A DNA stretch of 64,000 nt from Patiria miniata (taxonomy: Eukaryota; Echinodermata; Asteroidea; Valvatida; Asterinidae). Of this stretch, positions 1 through 12,500 are shown in pieces (within the stretch, counting starts at the first letter, position 1; each line of letters begins with the position of its first letter). The notes under the pieces are model-generated. The model did no database searches. It had not been told where the DNA came from and saw only the letters and a program-made list of their open reading frames with translations. A program made the translations under genes and the position numbers. Where the stretch lies: the NCBI RefSeq assembly GCF_015706575.1, contig NW_024037072.1:22383162-22447161 (forward strand). The letters are read 5' to 3'.

Positions 1-422
1 CCACTAACATCCAATTTAATTAGAGAGAACTGTGGTCGTCGCTGCCAAATGATGTTATTTAGGAATTTGTCTATTCGTTATTGAACATCGGGCATTTACA
101 AAGAGAACATACAGAAATGGCTTTACGTAAAAGATATAACACAGGGAGAAGCAAAATGTTCCTTAAGTTTAAATCGTATTAAATAGACAATGGAACCATT
201 GTATAAGAGATTATAGCATCTCAAAATAGTAGTCGATGACTTTCCTCTATTCATAATTTGTTCCTGTCACCTGCGTCGGACACCGCAGGCTATTTATTAT
301 TATGTTCAAGCTTCTACCCAGGCCTACCGGCCAACCCCCGTGATACTTTGCCAATCCTATACATTTTAATCTGATTTTCTTATGTTTAGTGAGAGCCTGA
401 GTGAATGCTACATTGAACCCAC

Positions 423-965
423 CTGCAAGGGGTTTTCGGGCACAGTTCGAAGGAAATATGGAAATCGGAAGTTGTCTCCCAACTCGTCACCGGCGGCGGC
501 ATAGGAGACCAGTGGCACTTTATACATGGCGGCCGCCTTGGTGACTACGATGCTTGTATCGGTTTCTGACGTACCGACGATGCCCAAGACTTTGGCCCCG
601 TGCTGTGCCTGACACAACCCCGACGTCTCGTTGGGATTCAAGGCGTTGACGAGCGCTAAGGCGTGCCACAGGGCTACGTCGTCGGAACGACAATCATCCC
701 TGATGTCGTAGCCCAGCGTGACATTCGGCAGGACATCCTCCCGCCGGTTGATCTGTTCTACGGCGTAGATCATGGCTTCGGAGAGCATGGTCCCCCATCG
801 CGATTGACGGTCCGTACACTGCCCCGGCCCGGCCACGTAATGGATAGGAAACAATCCGCCAATGACGACATCCCCTGGCTTGGAGTAAGATACACATCTC
901 CGGGCCAGGCAGTCGCAACTTGGCAGTAATAAAATTAATACAAAACATGCTTGCACCAAGTACAT
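423..965 (-). CDS. Class C GPCR copy A, first coding exon (rest of gene off the left edge)
   Basis: The exon encodes a signal peptide (hydrophobic residues 1-19) followed by the N-terminal lobe of a Venus-flytrap ligand-binding domain. Typical mGluR stretches are GGLFP near residue 36 and LPNVTLGYDIRDDC around 79-92. The start is the ATG at 965; four codons of open frame lie upstream of it, but a TTG is no start here. Just upstream is a pyrimidine-rich tract ending in AG, so a 5' non-coding exon is likely. The exon ends CAG|GTGGGT in phase 0. It differs from copy B at few sites, e.g. P versus S in the last five codons (PENPLQ / PENSLQ). It is intact here, but whether the gene is complete cannot be told from this window. 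Confidence 0.88.
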
Positions 966-3094
966 CTCTGAGAACAATAAAGATGAGCTTACTTGATATG
1001 AAGAAGCATCCGTATCAATAATCGCCTAACATTATCTGAAAGCGTCACATGAATTCCTAACAGCGACAACTTGTTAATACCAAAGTGATCTCGCACTTTC
1101 TTTCAAGAAAATATCCGTTTTCGAATATTCTTCCACGACGTTTCACAAAAGTACTGAGTACTATGTCGAATGTCTGCAATTTTGTGCGTTTGGTTATTAT
1201 GTTTGGTTCCTTGCGGCGAATCGAGTGTATATGTCCGGAAAGAGACAAAATAATGTGAATATCTGGTCACCGCATCGGGTGGGAATTTCCATTCAGACGA
1301 GAGGGGTGATAGCAATTGCTGGTGGCAATGTGCATTTACAAATGAAAAGTTTGTTGGAAAATGAACGAAACTGATTTTTGTTTTCGCAGTTCAAAGCTCA
1401 ATCAAATCACATACATGAATTAACAATGCTAAAATAGAACACGTCTTTTGTTGACGTTTTTCACTCACAGTAAGATAATATGCAATGAAATTATGTTATA
1501 CATTTTGTCATTTTGTCATTAGATACGTCACTTAGTTGAATGGCATTATTTTAACCAGCAACATGTCCTGTTCTCATGTTATGCATCACTCCGTGCCAGA
1601 AAATAATAGAAACGCGCAAAAATAAAACACTTGTGGGGCTCCAGATGCACTTATTTGAGTCTTAACTGGTAACCATACAGAGAATTATGCTAGAGGGCGC
1701 TGTAATGAGGTAACGGGATTATGCAATAATTTAATGTTTAAAACAACTTAGTTTTGCGAGTCACTAGCTGTAGTCTAGTGGGTACTGGACGGTGCATCCA
1801 TAGTGATCATGAGTTCGAATCCCACCGGGTGTGATTATTTTTCTACATTTTGTTTGTGTTAAAAAGGTTTTTATAGTCATTTGGAACATTTTTATTTTGC
1901 TAATTTATGCTTTGGAAGTTTTTTTTAAGAAAAAAATATTGTCCGAGAACCTAACTTGCAACTCAAAGTGATTCGATGTACGCCCATAGCGCCTGTGTAA
2001 TATGGCGGTCCGCAAGGCAATTGTAGATTAGAGGCTTTACGGCATCAACAATGGAAGGGAAGGTTTCGTTTCTGATTGGTGCCCGGTTATACGGGAGCAA
2101 CTGTCGGCAGATCAGGTAGGAAGGACAGAGCAAGGTCGGTGATAGCTTTCATCCATTCTTCAGGAAACAAACACCTGAGCCCGATGATAGTTGATAGATG
2201 AGGAAAATTTCAAAAGTAACGATGTGGATAATGATATCAAACAGGCTGCCCAATTTATATGATGGAACTGGCTTTTTATTTCGTTTCCCAACACATTATC
2301 AGGATGATGTGACGTCACCTCAATATGCCCTTATATATAAGGTAACATAGACACTTGGCGCCCAGTATTCCTTATGCGAAAAAGGCATGTCAAATGACGC
2401 TAAAACTTAAGTACATAAGTGATGAGAAGTAAGAGCTATAGTGCTGATCCTCGTAACACTATACTAATCAGACAGGAGGCAATTTCTTGCCAGCATTGGG
2501 GGGGGGGGGGGGAGGGGCTAGCAGCTTGGAAGTTCGAAAAGCGGGGGTACGGGGGAAGGAGGGAGACGCCATCGGGGAATAGAGGGCGCTGTTCCGCTGT
2601 TCAATGAGCAGGACAACATCGGACTATAGAAGGCGCTGTTCGTATACAAAGCACATTTTACGCCTTTAACGTGAGATTTCAGTGAAAAGGGTGTTGCACA
2701 ATCACAACCTTATACAGCAGGACTTTAACAAATTTCTGTGAAATTCATGCAGATTTCTTTAATAATATAAACTCCGCATAATGGCATAACCAAATACTCG
2801 AAAGTGCGGTTCTTCGGAGATCCATTGACGCCATTTTTTCCAACTGTCAATTGAGAACCTCAAAAAAATAACTTTTACAATCACTAACAACCAACAAAGT
2901 TACGATCTGTTTTACTGAGGTTATTATATGATGATTGTAACATCCAATATTACTATATCCTCTTATAATACTTATTTCAATACGCTTCTTTCTTGCTTTT
3001 GGTCCTTGCTTTAGCTCGTTCAGGTTAAACATTTTAAAACCCCAACGGAGCTTTCTTTCTAAATAGGCAAAATTTCTTACAAATACAAACGCTG
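966..3094. other. 5' flank of GPCR copy A, no gene recognised
   Basis: This intergenic stretch matches 23782-26251. It contains a tRNA-like repeat at 1761-1834, a G-run near 2498-2515, and decayed minus-strand reading frames. The frame corresponding to 24787-25068 carries a stop codon here near 2153, where copy B has a glycine codon. No coding exon could be supported. Confidence 0.6.
1761..1834 (+). repeat. tRNA-derived SINE head or tRNA pseudogene
   Basis: A box-A-like TAGCTGTAGTCTAGTGG and a box-B-like GAGTTCGAATCC are spaced as in a tRNA, and a T-rich stretch follows (ATTATTTTTC). The first and last four bases can pair, but the acceptor and T stems are otherwise poor, so it is not a functional tRNA. 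It is duplicated at 24578-24651. Confidence 0.6.
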
Positions 3095-3190
3095 CTAATT
3101 ATCTCGCGGACTCGCACAGATTTCAAACGGAGCGGGCGCATGCGTGATTCCGTGACACGCCTTGAAGGCTACAGGTTCGGCGCCCTCTGG
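3095..3190 (-). pseudogene. Orphan 3' fragment of a CYP2-like last exon
   Basis: Read on the minus strand, this is the last 31 codons plus TAG of the P450 gene whose full exon is at 26252-26436. It ends in the same PFEICA..PRDN tail. The homology stops at 3190 and the haem-cysteine part of the exon is absent. No other P450 exon is found to the right of it. It marks the breakpoint of the segmental duplication inside a coding exon. Confidence 0.88.
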
Positions 3191-6000
3191 CTCTGGCTTT
3201 TCCAAAATAATGTTTGGAAAAACCACCTCAAAATGTGTTGCTATACTTAACGCAAAGTCCTAGTAATTAAACAAGTGCGAGTGCACAATAAGCTCTGGCC
3301 GTCTTGCATCAAAGTCTTGCATGAAATATATCAAAATGATCCCTGCCAGAGCTGAAAAATGCGACGCCGAAAAATGCGACGCCGAAAAATGCGACGCCGA
3401 TGGCACATTTTGAACACCGTACTTTATATTTATACCTAGATTTTTCCGGTTCGTTAGTGTGACGTCATCTCAACTTAACCATGCGTGCTTCACACGGTGT
3501 AGCATAGCACGAATGGAACCGAAGGTTAACGCAACTTTTTAGCAAATGGGCGCTTGGTGCGGGCGCGTGTATAACGAAGTCACCAACGAACCGGATAGCA
3601 ATTTGTGATAAATAACAAGTGACTATAACATCACTGCACATATTTCGCCTCCATTTACAATCTTTTCATAAACATCTTTCCGAATTGTTACAAACAGTTT
3701 TTGTTAAGTATTTAAAATTATTTTGTGTGCTTTTTTTTTTGAAAATTGAAATTTGGAAGTTATATTATATGGGAAAGTTAGGGGGCTTATTTTGGTCAAT
3801 TTTCGGGGGCAGACATATGCAAAATAAACGCGCATGCGCATTAATTGAAACAAAATCGGTGTTCCGAAAACCGTGAGCAAAAGTGTATTATGACGACGGC
3901 ATGGCATTTCATTAGTCAATTATTTTTGGTCAACTTAGGGAGCTTATTTTGGTCCATTAATTGGTCAATCTTCGGGGACAGACAGACCGACCGACCGACC
4001 ACCATGTTTAAGCTCCTGCTAGAGCTCAAAAAGACCAATAACTTGAAAGGTGAATTTAATGGATTTGGGGGGGGGGGCGCACTGAGTTTCCATCCGATTT
4101 GTTGTTGATTCTGGATGCTGTTGATGTGAATTCAAATGTAGAAAACGGTTCTCCAGACTAAACATGGCGTAAAACTACATATCACTGGTTTCCTGTTGTG
4201 TAGAAAGGGAGGAAAATACAAATAGCAAATATCACTAAGTGCCTTTTTCTCTCTCTCTTGCTCTCGGAAACAACATTATGTCCATTACCGCGTTGAAAGC
4301 CATTTTAAATCCATTAGAGCCTATATTGTCTAATCCGTCCTCGTCCGTACTGTACATCAGTCCCGTGTCTTCGCTCATCGCCACCGCCCTATATTCAAGG
4401 AGGTTGGCGACCGCGACCTCCCTTTGGCAAACCTTGAGAAGGAAATGCAAAGCATTGCCAATCCTACATGAACTGAACCTACAGATCACCAGCTCCCTTG
4501 GATAGGGCGGTTCCGAGGTTTCTTGTCTGTGTTGTCTTGTCCCAGGATAAGGTAATTATTACAAGTTCTGCTGTATCTTTTTGCTTCAGGTTGTCACTAT
4601 TATCATGTTTACTCGTAGTGGTAAATATACTCCTCGAGCCATGGGCGGCGATGGTGGGGAAGGATGGGGAGGGGACATGTCCCCCCTGGCCCCCCGATTG
4701 ATATTTGTTCAGGGACGCCAATGGTGATGTTCTCCCAATAACTTATACCTGTGCGTACAGATTTCAAACAAATGTTTGAACAGCACCCCTTGAGTCAGAT
4801 GGAGTCAAGCTCCCCACCCTTTAGTCCCCCTCCTCCCTTGTATTATTGACTGGTCCCCCGTCCTCCAATATTGACAAGAAATCGCTGCTCCTGTCCCGAG
4901 CTCTTGTAATTTTCGTATATTCTGTTTATGAAATACATAGACATAGGCCCTACCTATAGCAAATCTAGTGTCTGTGTGAAGTCACAACGGATGTCGAGGT
5001 GGAGGTAGCTGTTTATTTGAATTGTTAGACCGTTGTGTTTTTCTTCTCATTTAATTGTTTTAAGGCCCAGAAAAAAATTACATAATTCAAGATTGAAGTT
5101 AAAAGTTGTTCATTTAAATCAAAAACTGTAATAGTGAGCTTTTATCTACAATGTGAACCGTGACACATTGTAAGGCAGACATTTTTAAAATGCATAATCG
5201 CATATGCTATGAAGACAACGTAGACAGATATTATATATACATATATATCACAAATGAAAGACTATTAGTTGAGTTATAATATGAGATGGATGTGATAATA
5301 TGTAGTAAGTAGTAAATAGACTACAACTTTTCATGAAATCAACTAATTTAAATCACAAATCATTATACAATTGTTGCCTGTTGTGATGGGGTCCATCGTG
5401 TTTTGTACACCCGAGGGTGCAAATGGCACCGAGGCGAAAACAATGTTTTGTTATACCATGGTAATAGATTCCAAGCGTCTGAAATTGTGGATTTCCTCCA
5501 GTTGCCGTGTAGTAATAGCGGAAGTACTATTTTGAAAAGATCCGTGATTACTGCACTATGAATATTCGCACATTTTTTCACTGCACAGAAACACAAATTT
5601 ATTTACCTTTTTACTAAATAGAATAATCCATCACCCCCTGCCCCGTTACGAGCCAATCACAGCTGCGACCATGTTCTATGCACGCGCGTCCATCCGACAT
5701 GTGTACGCGCGTGTGCACGCTGTCTGAAGCCTCTAACCCGGTCTATTTCTATTATTACAAGGCGATACAACACTTGAACAGTTCACCAGTGGGGACATTC
5801 AACAGTGGGGACGATCAAGGTAATGTACCCCGTGGGATGCATCACTTATGTACCACGGGGTGTACCCTGACATGATACATACGTGTTTGTGGCACATCAC
5901 ATGCTCGGTTCTCGACCAATAAAACATCACGATCTATTACCGAGGTATAACAAAATGTTTTGTTCCATTTTCACCGTGCTATTTCGCTCCCTCCTTTGTT
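3191..6000. other. Intergenic region between GPCR copies, no gene recognised
   Basis: It contains a small 14-bp tandem repeat at about 3358-3402 (three copies of a GACGCCGAAAAATGC-type unit), inverted CCGGTTCGTT/AACGAACCGG arms near 3447 and 3586, and G- and C-rich low-complexity runs near 4066 and 4675. A minus-strand open frame at 4235-4489 has a gene-like composition but no family I recognise and no clear splice context. Confidence 0.5.
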
Positions 6001-6501
6001 TCACGCCGTGGGGTCGTTGGTTCCCGATGTGGACGGTGCGATTTTGTTGGATGACATAACCGTCCTGCCAAAAGCACCGGTGCCTCTCCAGTCGCTGGTA
6101 GTCGTGTCATCGCTCCCCACGAACTTTACGGCGTAGAACTTGGGCAGGTAGAGGCAGACCAGGGTCAGGTAGGCGTTGAGAATGACCGCGTAGCAGACGG
6201 TGGCCACCTTGTGCAGCGCGGCCACGGCCGTGGCGTAGACGGGCACCGCGGCCAGGCACAGCACCAGGGTGGAATAGACGCTGACCGCGATGAACTTGGA
6301 CTCGTTGTAGTTGCTGGGCACCTTGCGGGCCTTAAAGGCGAAGAAGCAACAGGCTAGGATCAGGAGGAGGTTGTAGGCACAGGAGGCGATGAAGCCAGGC
6401 CCGAAGGAGCAGAAGAGTTCCAGGTACAGTTCCCCAACTTGACTGATCAACTCGACGGGTGTGGATGGCGCCAGGATAGCCGACAGAATGGACAACATCA
6501 C
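6001..6501 (-). CDS. GPCR copy B exon 5: TM5-TM7 and C-tail
   Basis: The exon follows a CTACACACAG acceptor and begins GTG ATG TTG in phase 0; it ends at TGA 6003-6001. It encodes residues 670-835. The block FKARKVPSNYNESKFIA links TM5 and TM6 exactly as in mGluRs, and LPKFYAV after TM7 is the class C PKxY motif. The cytoplasmic tail is only about 35 residues, Ser/Thr-rich, ending NDPTA; long Homer- or PDZ-binding tails of mGluR1/5 type are absent. Confidence 0.9.
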   Translation of the reverse strand: MMLSILSAILAPSTPVELISQVGELYLELFCSFGPGFIASCAYNLLLILACCFFAFKARKVPSNYNESKFIAVSVYSTLVLCLAAVPVYATAVAALHKVATVCYAVILNAYLTLVCLYLPKFYAVKFVGSDDTTTSDWRGTGAFGRTVMSSNKIAPSTSGTNDPTA

Positions 6502-9500
6502 CTGTGTGTAGCAATTGAAAGAATGACAATTAGGCGTTCCTCTCACTATGAACTTGAATAACTTCAACGTGGTTCATCTCAAAGGGTGGTTCACGCAGCT
6601 TTCCATTAATACCGTATTTGCATCTCTACCATCACGGATGACCTAGTACTATTGATATCAAAACAAGGGCCCCAAACCACGGTTTACTATAGAGGGCATA
6701 TTACACTACCCACAATCTCCGAATTGGACCAGGGCCAACATAAGAAGAATATCCACGCATGGCTTAAACACATTAAGTCCATATTCTTAACATAGGCCTA
6801 CATGTGTTATGTTAAGAATATGAACATTAGAATTTGTTAAGTCGTGCGTGTTTTTTCCCCCGCCGCGCCGGGTTCATCGATTCCCGAAGTACTCAACCTC
6901 GTCCCTATGACATCGAGCAGTTCGGTCCCACTAGGTGCTCTTTCACACTGGTACTGGATCATTTGCACGTTTAAAATCTTGCACGTTATCATTTGATACG
7001 TTATCATTTGCTTTCAATCAGTGTTTGTCTTTTGCATGCGGTGTCCAGGGTGCAGACCGAATCAATCTGTCAGTCTTAGCGTTAGATCGGAAAATACACG
7101 ATCTGTTTCCAAAGTTGTCATGTTGTAATCTTACCCAACCATTGGACGTTAGAGAATACCCATGTATACCTTATAAATGGGCCTTATTCACAAGTTTGCC
7201 ATTTTTGTCAAGTCCCCTGAAAGTATTTCATTAATTGTTATTTGTTGAATGGGATGGCGCCAGACTATTTATGCAGGCCAGTGTTGTAGGTCTCGAGACC
7301 GGTCTCGGTCTCGGTCTCGGTCTCGAGACCACTTTTTGCCGGTCTCGGTCTCGGTCTCGGTCTCGGGAGCTGTGGTCTCGGTCTTGGTCTCGGTCTCGGT
7401 CCCCTTTGGTCTCGATATTTTGGCTGGTCTCGAGTCGAGACCAGCCAAAAAGTTAGGGGGCGGATTCCGCCCCCGGCCCTTTTAGGGTTAAGTAAAGAAT
7501 CAGTTTAGGGCAAGTGTGATGCTAATGGACATGTCTCTCATCACTTCCTAGTGAGTGAGGCATAGTCCAATAACCATTGCTCCTCTTCTTATTTCTCGTT
7601 TTTATTGTGGGACGATCTGTTGAAACAAGCACTTTATAGCCATCCTCATTGATTCCAAATACAACTGAGATTTAAATCTTATGAATCAAGACTGAAACAT
7701 TATTTTTACCGTCAGATTTTGTATTTTGAATATGGGGAACAATTCAACTCTTTTCCCCTAGAAATATTGGTGATTTTTTTCTATTTTCCTTTTCAATTTT
7801 TCCTTTATTCGTGGAGGCGGGAAAACATTGTTTTTTTTTCATTATATTTATTAATGGATATTCATCAATTCGTAGACCGTTAAATTGGTATTAGTGGTGG
7901 ACAGCTGAATTTTGTGATCTCTTTATTAAAATAGACACGACTTGAAAATAGAGTATGCAAATTACGTGAAATGTTCACAGTTACTACTCAATAACATGTT
8001 CTTTATCCCAATTGTATTTTTTTACAAAATGGAGCGTGCCATTTTTTTTTTTTCATACAGTCACTTTTTTTTGACTCGCCATGTATTCATCTTTTCATCT
8101 GTGATAAACACAAATTGAGCTACTGCCATAGTCACACAAAAATAGAGTCTAACTGCCTGCCTCGTCTCCTTCCTAAATGTCAATTGCATTTGCATGAGTC
8201 GAGAAGAATTGTGTTCCATTAATCGCTATATGCTGTTTACGGCCATCACAATAAACTATTAATATATTGGCAATATGTCGTACTTGTTAATCACTAAAAT
8301 ATTCAAGTAAATCGCCCGGCAAAGTAGCCGATGCAGGCGATACGCTGGCACGGTTCAAAACACGGAGAGGCGTGCACACTGAGCCATGAATCCCAAAAGT
8401 ACATCTCGCCCACCACATTCAGTTTGTGACAGCGCCCTTCTATTGTGTCGGCCATATTCTCAAATAGGCTAATGGTGATGATGACGGCGGGCTGAATAAC
8501 AGAAGATAGATCAGGCAAATATGGTTCATCAATCTTCTATAGTATATGTAACGTTATTGACATTAAACAAAAATAAAGTGGCATTACATTTCAGCCTTAG
8601 CCAGGCCTTCTTCAGAGGTAAATGACAGATGAACAAGAAACAAACATGTAGGGGACACACAAACATGCAGGGTTGGAAGGAGAATCACAAAGAGGGATGT
8701 GGGGGGGGGAGGGGGGCAGACCAATCCATATCTGGCCACCATCTCTCATTTTTTTTGTCTACATGTACAAATCTATATTCCATGACTGAAATAAATCAAT
8801 ATTTTCTTGCTCCAAATTTTTTTCGAATCAGGTTTACAAGGAGGTCCAATGTAAAATTAAAGTTGCATTTAAATATCCGTTAGTGGTCATTGCTGAAACC
8901 AAGGAGGGGCTGTGGAGTTTAGGGTCCGAGTTCCCATAACAGATGAAACATCCACCTTTAACTTTTTTACTTTTGTCAAGTTTCAACATGTTCAAGTTTT
9001 GCAAAAACTAGTACAAATTGTCGTACTCTTAAGTTAGAGTTTCTTCATCAGATTTACACTTTATAGTAGTTAAACAATAATTGTAAAAAAAACAAAAAAT
9101 TAAAGTGGCAAAAATATATGGAGTTCATCAAATAAGGTTTTCCCCTTCTTTAAATTAGGTTGCTTCCAATTTTTTTAATTGATTGTGACAAAAACAAATT
9201 CTGTTGCCATGTTGTAATTAATGGCATGAAGCAAACACGAAGAGCACGCGCATGACACAATTAAGCAGGTACAAGTGATTCCTAACTTTCAATCACTTCC
9301 TTCACATCCCCATGAACATCAACATCTCAAGGACAGACTGTTCAGCTGTAATTAGTGTCTTGTTGTTTATTTAGATTATTGTTATTTATTATCCGCGGTC
9401 TCGGTCTCGGTCTCGGTCTCGGACCATTTCGGTCTCGGTCTCGGTCCGCCTTGAAGGGGCTGGTCTCGGTCTCGGTCTCGGTCTCGCAACTTCAGGTCTC

Positions 9501-12500
9501 GGTCTTGGTCTCGGTCTCGGACTATCCGGTCTCGACTACAACACTGATGCAGGCACAATGCTGCCTTATTTTATTGTAATTTTTTTTTAAATCTGGCTCT
9601 AAACATTAGGGAACGTTTAATTACAAATTTAAAATTATTAAGTAAAGCAGACTGGAATTAATTAAGGGAATAAATGTGTGCTCCGGAGGTTTTTATCACT
9701 CGTTTAATACCGCTTAGAGTCTGGGTGCTGATAATTACCCGAGCCGGAGGCGAGGGTAATTATTCGCACCCAGACTCTAAGCGGTATTAAACAGAGTGAT
9801 AAATACCGACCGAGCACATATTTATTCCCATTCATAAATACCTTATCCGTAAAAAAATATCAAATAATTCGTTCAAAAAATCCCGATTTTGTTCAACAAG
9901 TTCACTTCATGCTTTTTGAAACATCCCTCTAGCAAAATAATGGAGTGTTCAGCTGGCGAGTAAGATGTAAACAACCCTTTTATGGAGATTGGCGCGCGCG
10001 TAACATGTTCTGCGCGATGTCACGCAGAACGCACCTGGGGCGTTGCGTTTTGAATTTAGAACTATACAATTCTGACTCGCTTGTAGTGTTGCGCATGCCT
10101 ACGTGAGGATTGTGAACGTTCAACCAATGAAACGGTAAGAGGCACTGGATTTTTAGGAGTCCACATTTTATTGTGACACTGGAAAAGTGTTTAAGACCAG
10201 CTAGCCATGTCTTTATCATCCGTTTAAGACCGGCCACGTGACGGGCTCTCGACCAATAGGAATAGCTAAACTGTCTGAGGTATTTATGAATAGTAATTAA
10301 CTTGCTTTCATTTCTCTACACAAGTTCAAAATATCAAGATTTTACCTCACTCTCAATCCAATATGGCCGACTCGTGAATAAGGCCAATTGATTACTTGGT
10401 ACTGCGGGATCGAATCAGATTACAGGAAGCAAGTTTCCCTCCCCAGTGTCTCGAAAGGCCGTCTTTCGTTGATTACTTCAAAATGACAGCTTCCCAGAAA
10501 GAATAATTTCACAGGGAGTTTAGTTCCCTTACTATCTTTCAACCAAGTTTGTTTTTCAACAACAATTACGCCAGTTACTTTTCGGATGGCTGCAAATGAT
10601 GGACTATAGCTTTAAACACTATAGCAGACAATGTTATGTGCCCAGAATTTGCATGAAATTGATTTAATTAAAAGTTGATTCGGGTAATGACATCACTTTT
10701 TTGGGAAAATTTGCCCAAATGTGTACACTGTTGGTATGTTCACCAACATTTGGCCCAAAAAAAACCCCATTTGTCCAACGTTTTTGAGTGTCCCCTACCG
10801 AGGAGATGTGCAATTGCCTCTCCACACAGTGCTCCTCTTCCATAATAACGCTATTCCTGCATGGCGTAAAGTCGTTCCATCACTGGCTCTCCCCCTTGAC
10901 AGTGTCTATAGTTGCAGTCAGCGTTGCTACGAAAACTGTCCGTCTCCCATGGTCGCTCAGTATAGTCGCTACGGTCTGCAGCCAATCTTTTTCCCCCCTC
11001 TCAGATTTACACTCTATGTCACACCTGACACAGTTTTGGAGGAGACAAGGTGGGAACTGTCGTGTCTTTTCCAGTTAATGCATAACTATAACGCGATCTG
11101 TTTTGACTGATGTTTGCTCTTAAGTCATCATTCCCTTCGATACAATCATCAAGGTAACGAGTGTCGTGTGAGGGATTGTCTTCTGAACAAGAGCATTATT
11201 AATCTTTTGTAGCTCGGCAAATAATTATGTCTGAGGTGATTTTTTCTCTCGTTTTGTTTCCGGTCTTATACTCCATTTCCCAAGTTATAACCAATAATAC
11301 TGATGTTGCCTCAATGTTGGGTGTTTATAACTTAAATTATCTGCTTATGTGAAATCGTGTTTACTCATGTTCATGTTCACTACAATTCACTTCATTCAAG
11401 TTACTGTTTTTGGTCGTTATTTTCATATCACGTTAATATAATAATACTATTTTCATTGCAGAGGCATAAACCGTATAGTCACGACGACACGGTATAGGCC
11501 TATTACTAGTTCCAAGTTTCCAGCGAAACAAAAACATAAGCTAAGTTACGAGTAGCGTCCTATCGGCGGTAAGGTGCGAAAGGCTTTTCCAGCCATTTTT
11601 GTGACTTGTAATATGAAGATGTCCTACAGCAACCTCGTCCCCAGGGTGTCGAACAGTACGCGCCCATCACTACCTGCTCTCTCACCCTGGTATTGGATCA
11701 TTTGCATGTGCAAGATTTTTGAACACGTATGCAAATGAGGAACAGTCTGGTGCCTGGATATGCGTTACATTAGCGTTTGTTTTTGTATGCGATGTCTGGG
11801 GTAAAAAAAAAAAAACAGAGTCAATTCGTCGCAGCGCGAGCACGGCGTAAGTTACGAAAACACGATTTTTTGAATTAAACAGTTACGATCTTATATCGAG
11901 ACAACATGCAGTATCACATTTCATATTGAGATGAGCAATTTGGAAAGGAAATTAGGATTTTCGAGAAGGCGTGGACGAATGATCGCGAAAACACGTACTG
12001 CACGTTGTGAATAATAGCACCAAGTGAACGATAAAAATCCATTACTAGCCAATTGCGGTAACGAATCAGGATTCAGGAAGAAGGTTTCCTATCCAGGGCT
12101 TACTATTGGAAACTAGGTTGGAAATAAAGTGAGTACTAGGGACGAGGTTGGTCCTACAGTGGCTTAGCACTGGATGGCTCAGCCTGGATACTAAACTTAA
12201 AATTCGTCCGTATTGAATTTTGAAAAATCTGCAAAAATAGATCTCAGTATGCAATTACGTCCCACAATTACAAATTAGAGAATTCATCGCAGATTCCAGG
12301 CCGTGAGATTGTCAGCAGTATTGTTGAGATACACAGGAGGGGGAAGGTAAACGTATTTTAAGCGTCGAGAGTGGGTCAAGTTAACAAACCCGTGCCCAGC
12401 GTAGTTTTCATGTGACCATGCAAAAGAGCATTTTCGGTTTTGGTTACTGGACAAACATTATGCATGAGTAGCGTAGTTGCTTATTGTGAATGCTGCAGTC

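Larger units (their letters stand above)
1..3190. repeat. Segmental duplication, copy A (partner at 22836-26347)
   Basis: The stretch is nearly base-for-base the same as 22836-26347. The match runs through GPCR intron 1, GPCR exon 1, the 5' flank, a tRNA-like repeat (1761-1834) and a P450 3' end. It ends abruptly at about 3190, inside the last P450 exon. The offset between copies is 22816 at exon 1 and about 23157 at the right end, because copy A lacks about 345 bp present at 25540-25884. That missing piece resembles sequence near 34310-34470 in the next P450 flank, so copy A probably lost it. The left end of copy A lies outside the window. Confidence 0.93.

Noticed and set aside
663..929. 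Plus-strand open frame opposite GPCR exon 1 (also at 23479-23745)
   Set aside because: It is the antisense shadow of the exon; the minus-strand frame has signal peptide, flytrap motifs and a splice donor.
966..977. Four-codon upstream extension of GPCR exon 1 beginning with TTG
   Set aside because: TTG is not a normal start in animals; the ATG at 965 directly begins a good signal peptide. The same applies to the TTG before each P450 ATG.
4235..4489. Minus-strand 84-codon frame as an exon
   Set aside because: Composition is protein-like, but there is no recognised family, no paired splice signals and the plus strand is open as well.
7235..7485. Open frames rich in RSRSRS or GLGLGL through the GGTCTC arrays
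   Set aside because: Hexamer repeats are open in all frames; these are artefacts of the hAT subterminal arrays.
8303..8518. 71-codon frame identical in both hAT copies as a transposase
   Set aside because: Too short, no hAT motif, and its identity simply follows that of the two DNA copies.
10721..11110. 129-codon plus-strand frame inside GPCR intron 4
   Set aside because: No recognisable domain, no initiation or splicing context, low-complexity Pro/Ser content; treated as chance.
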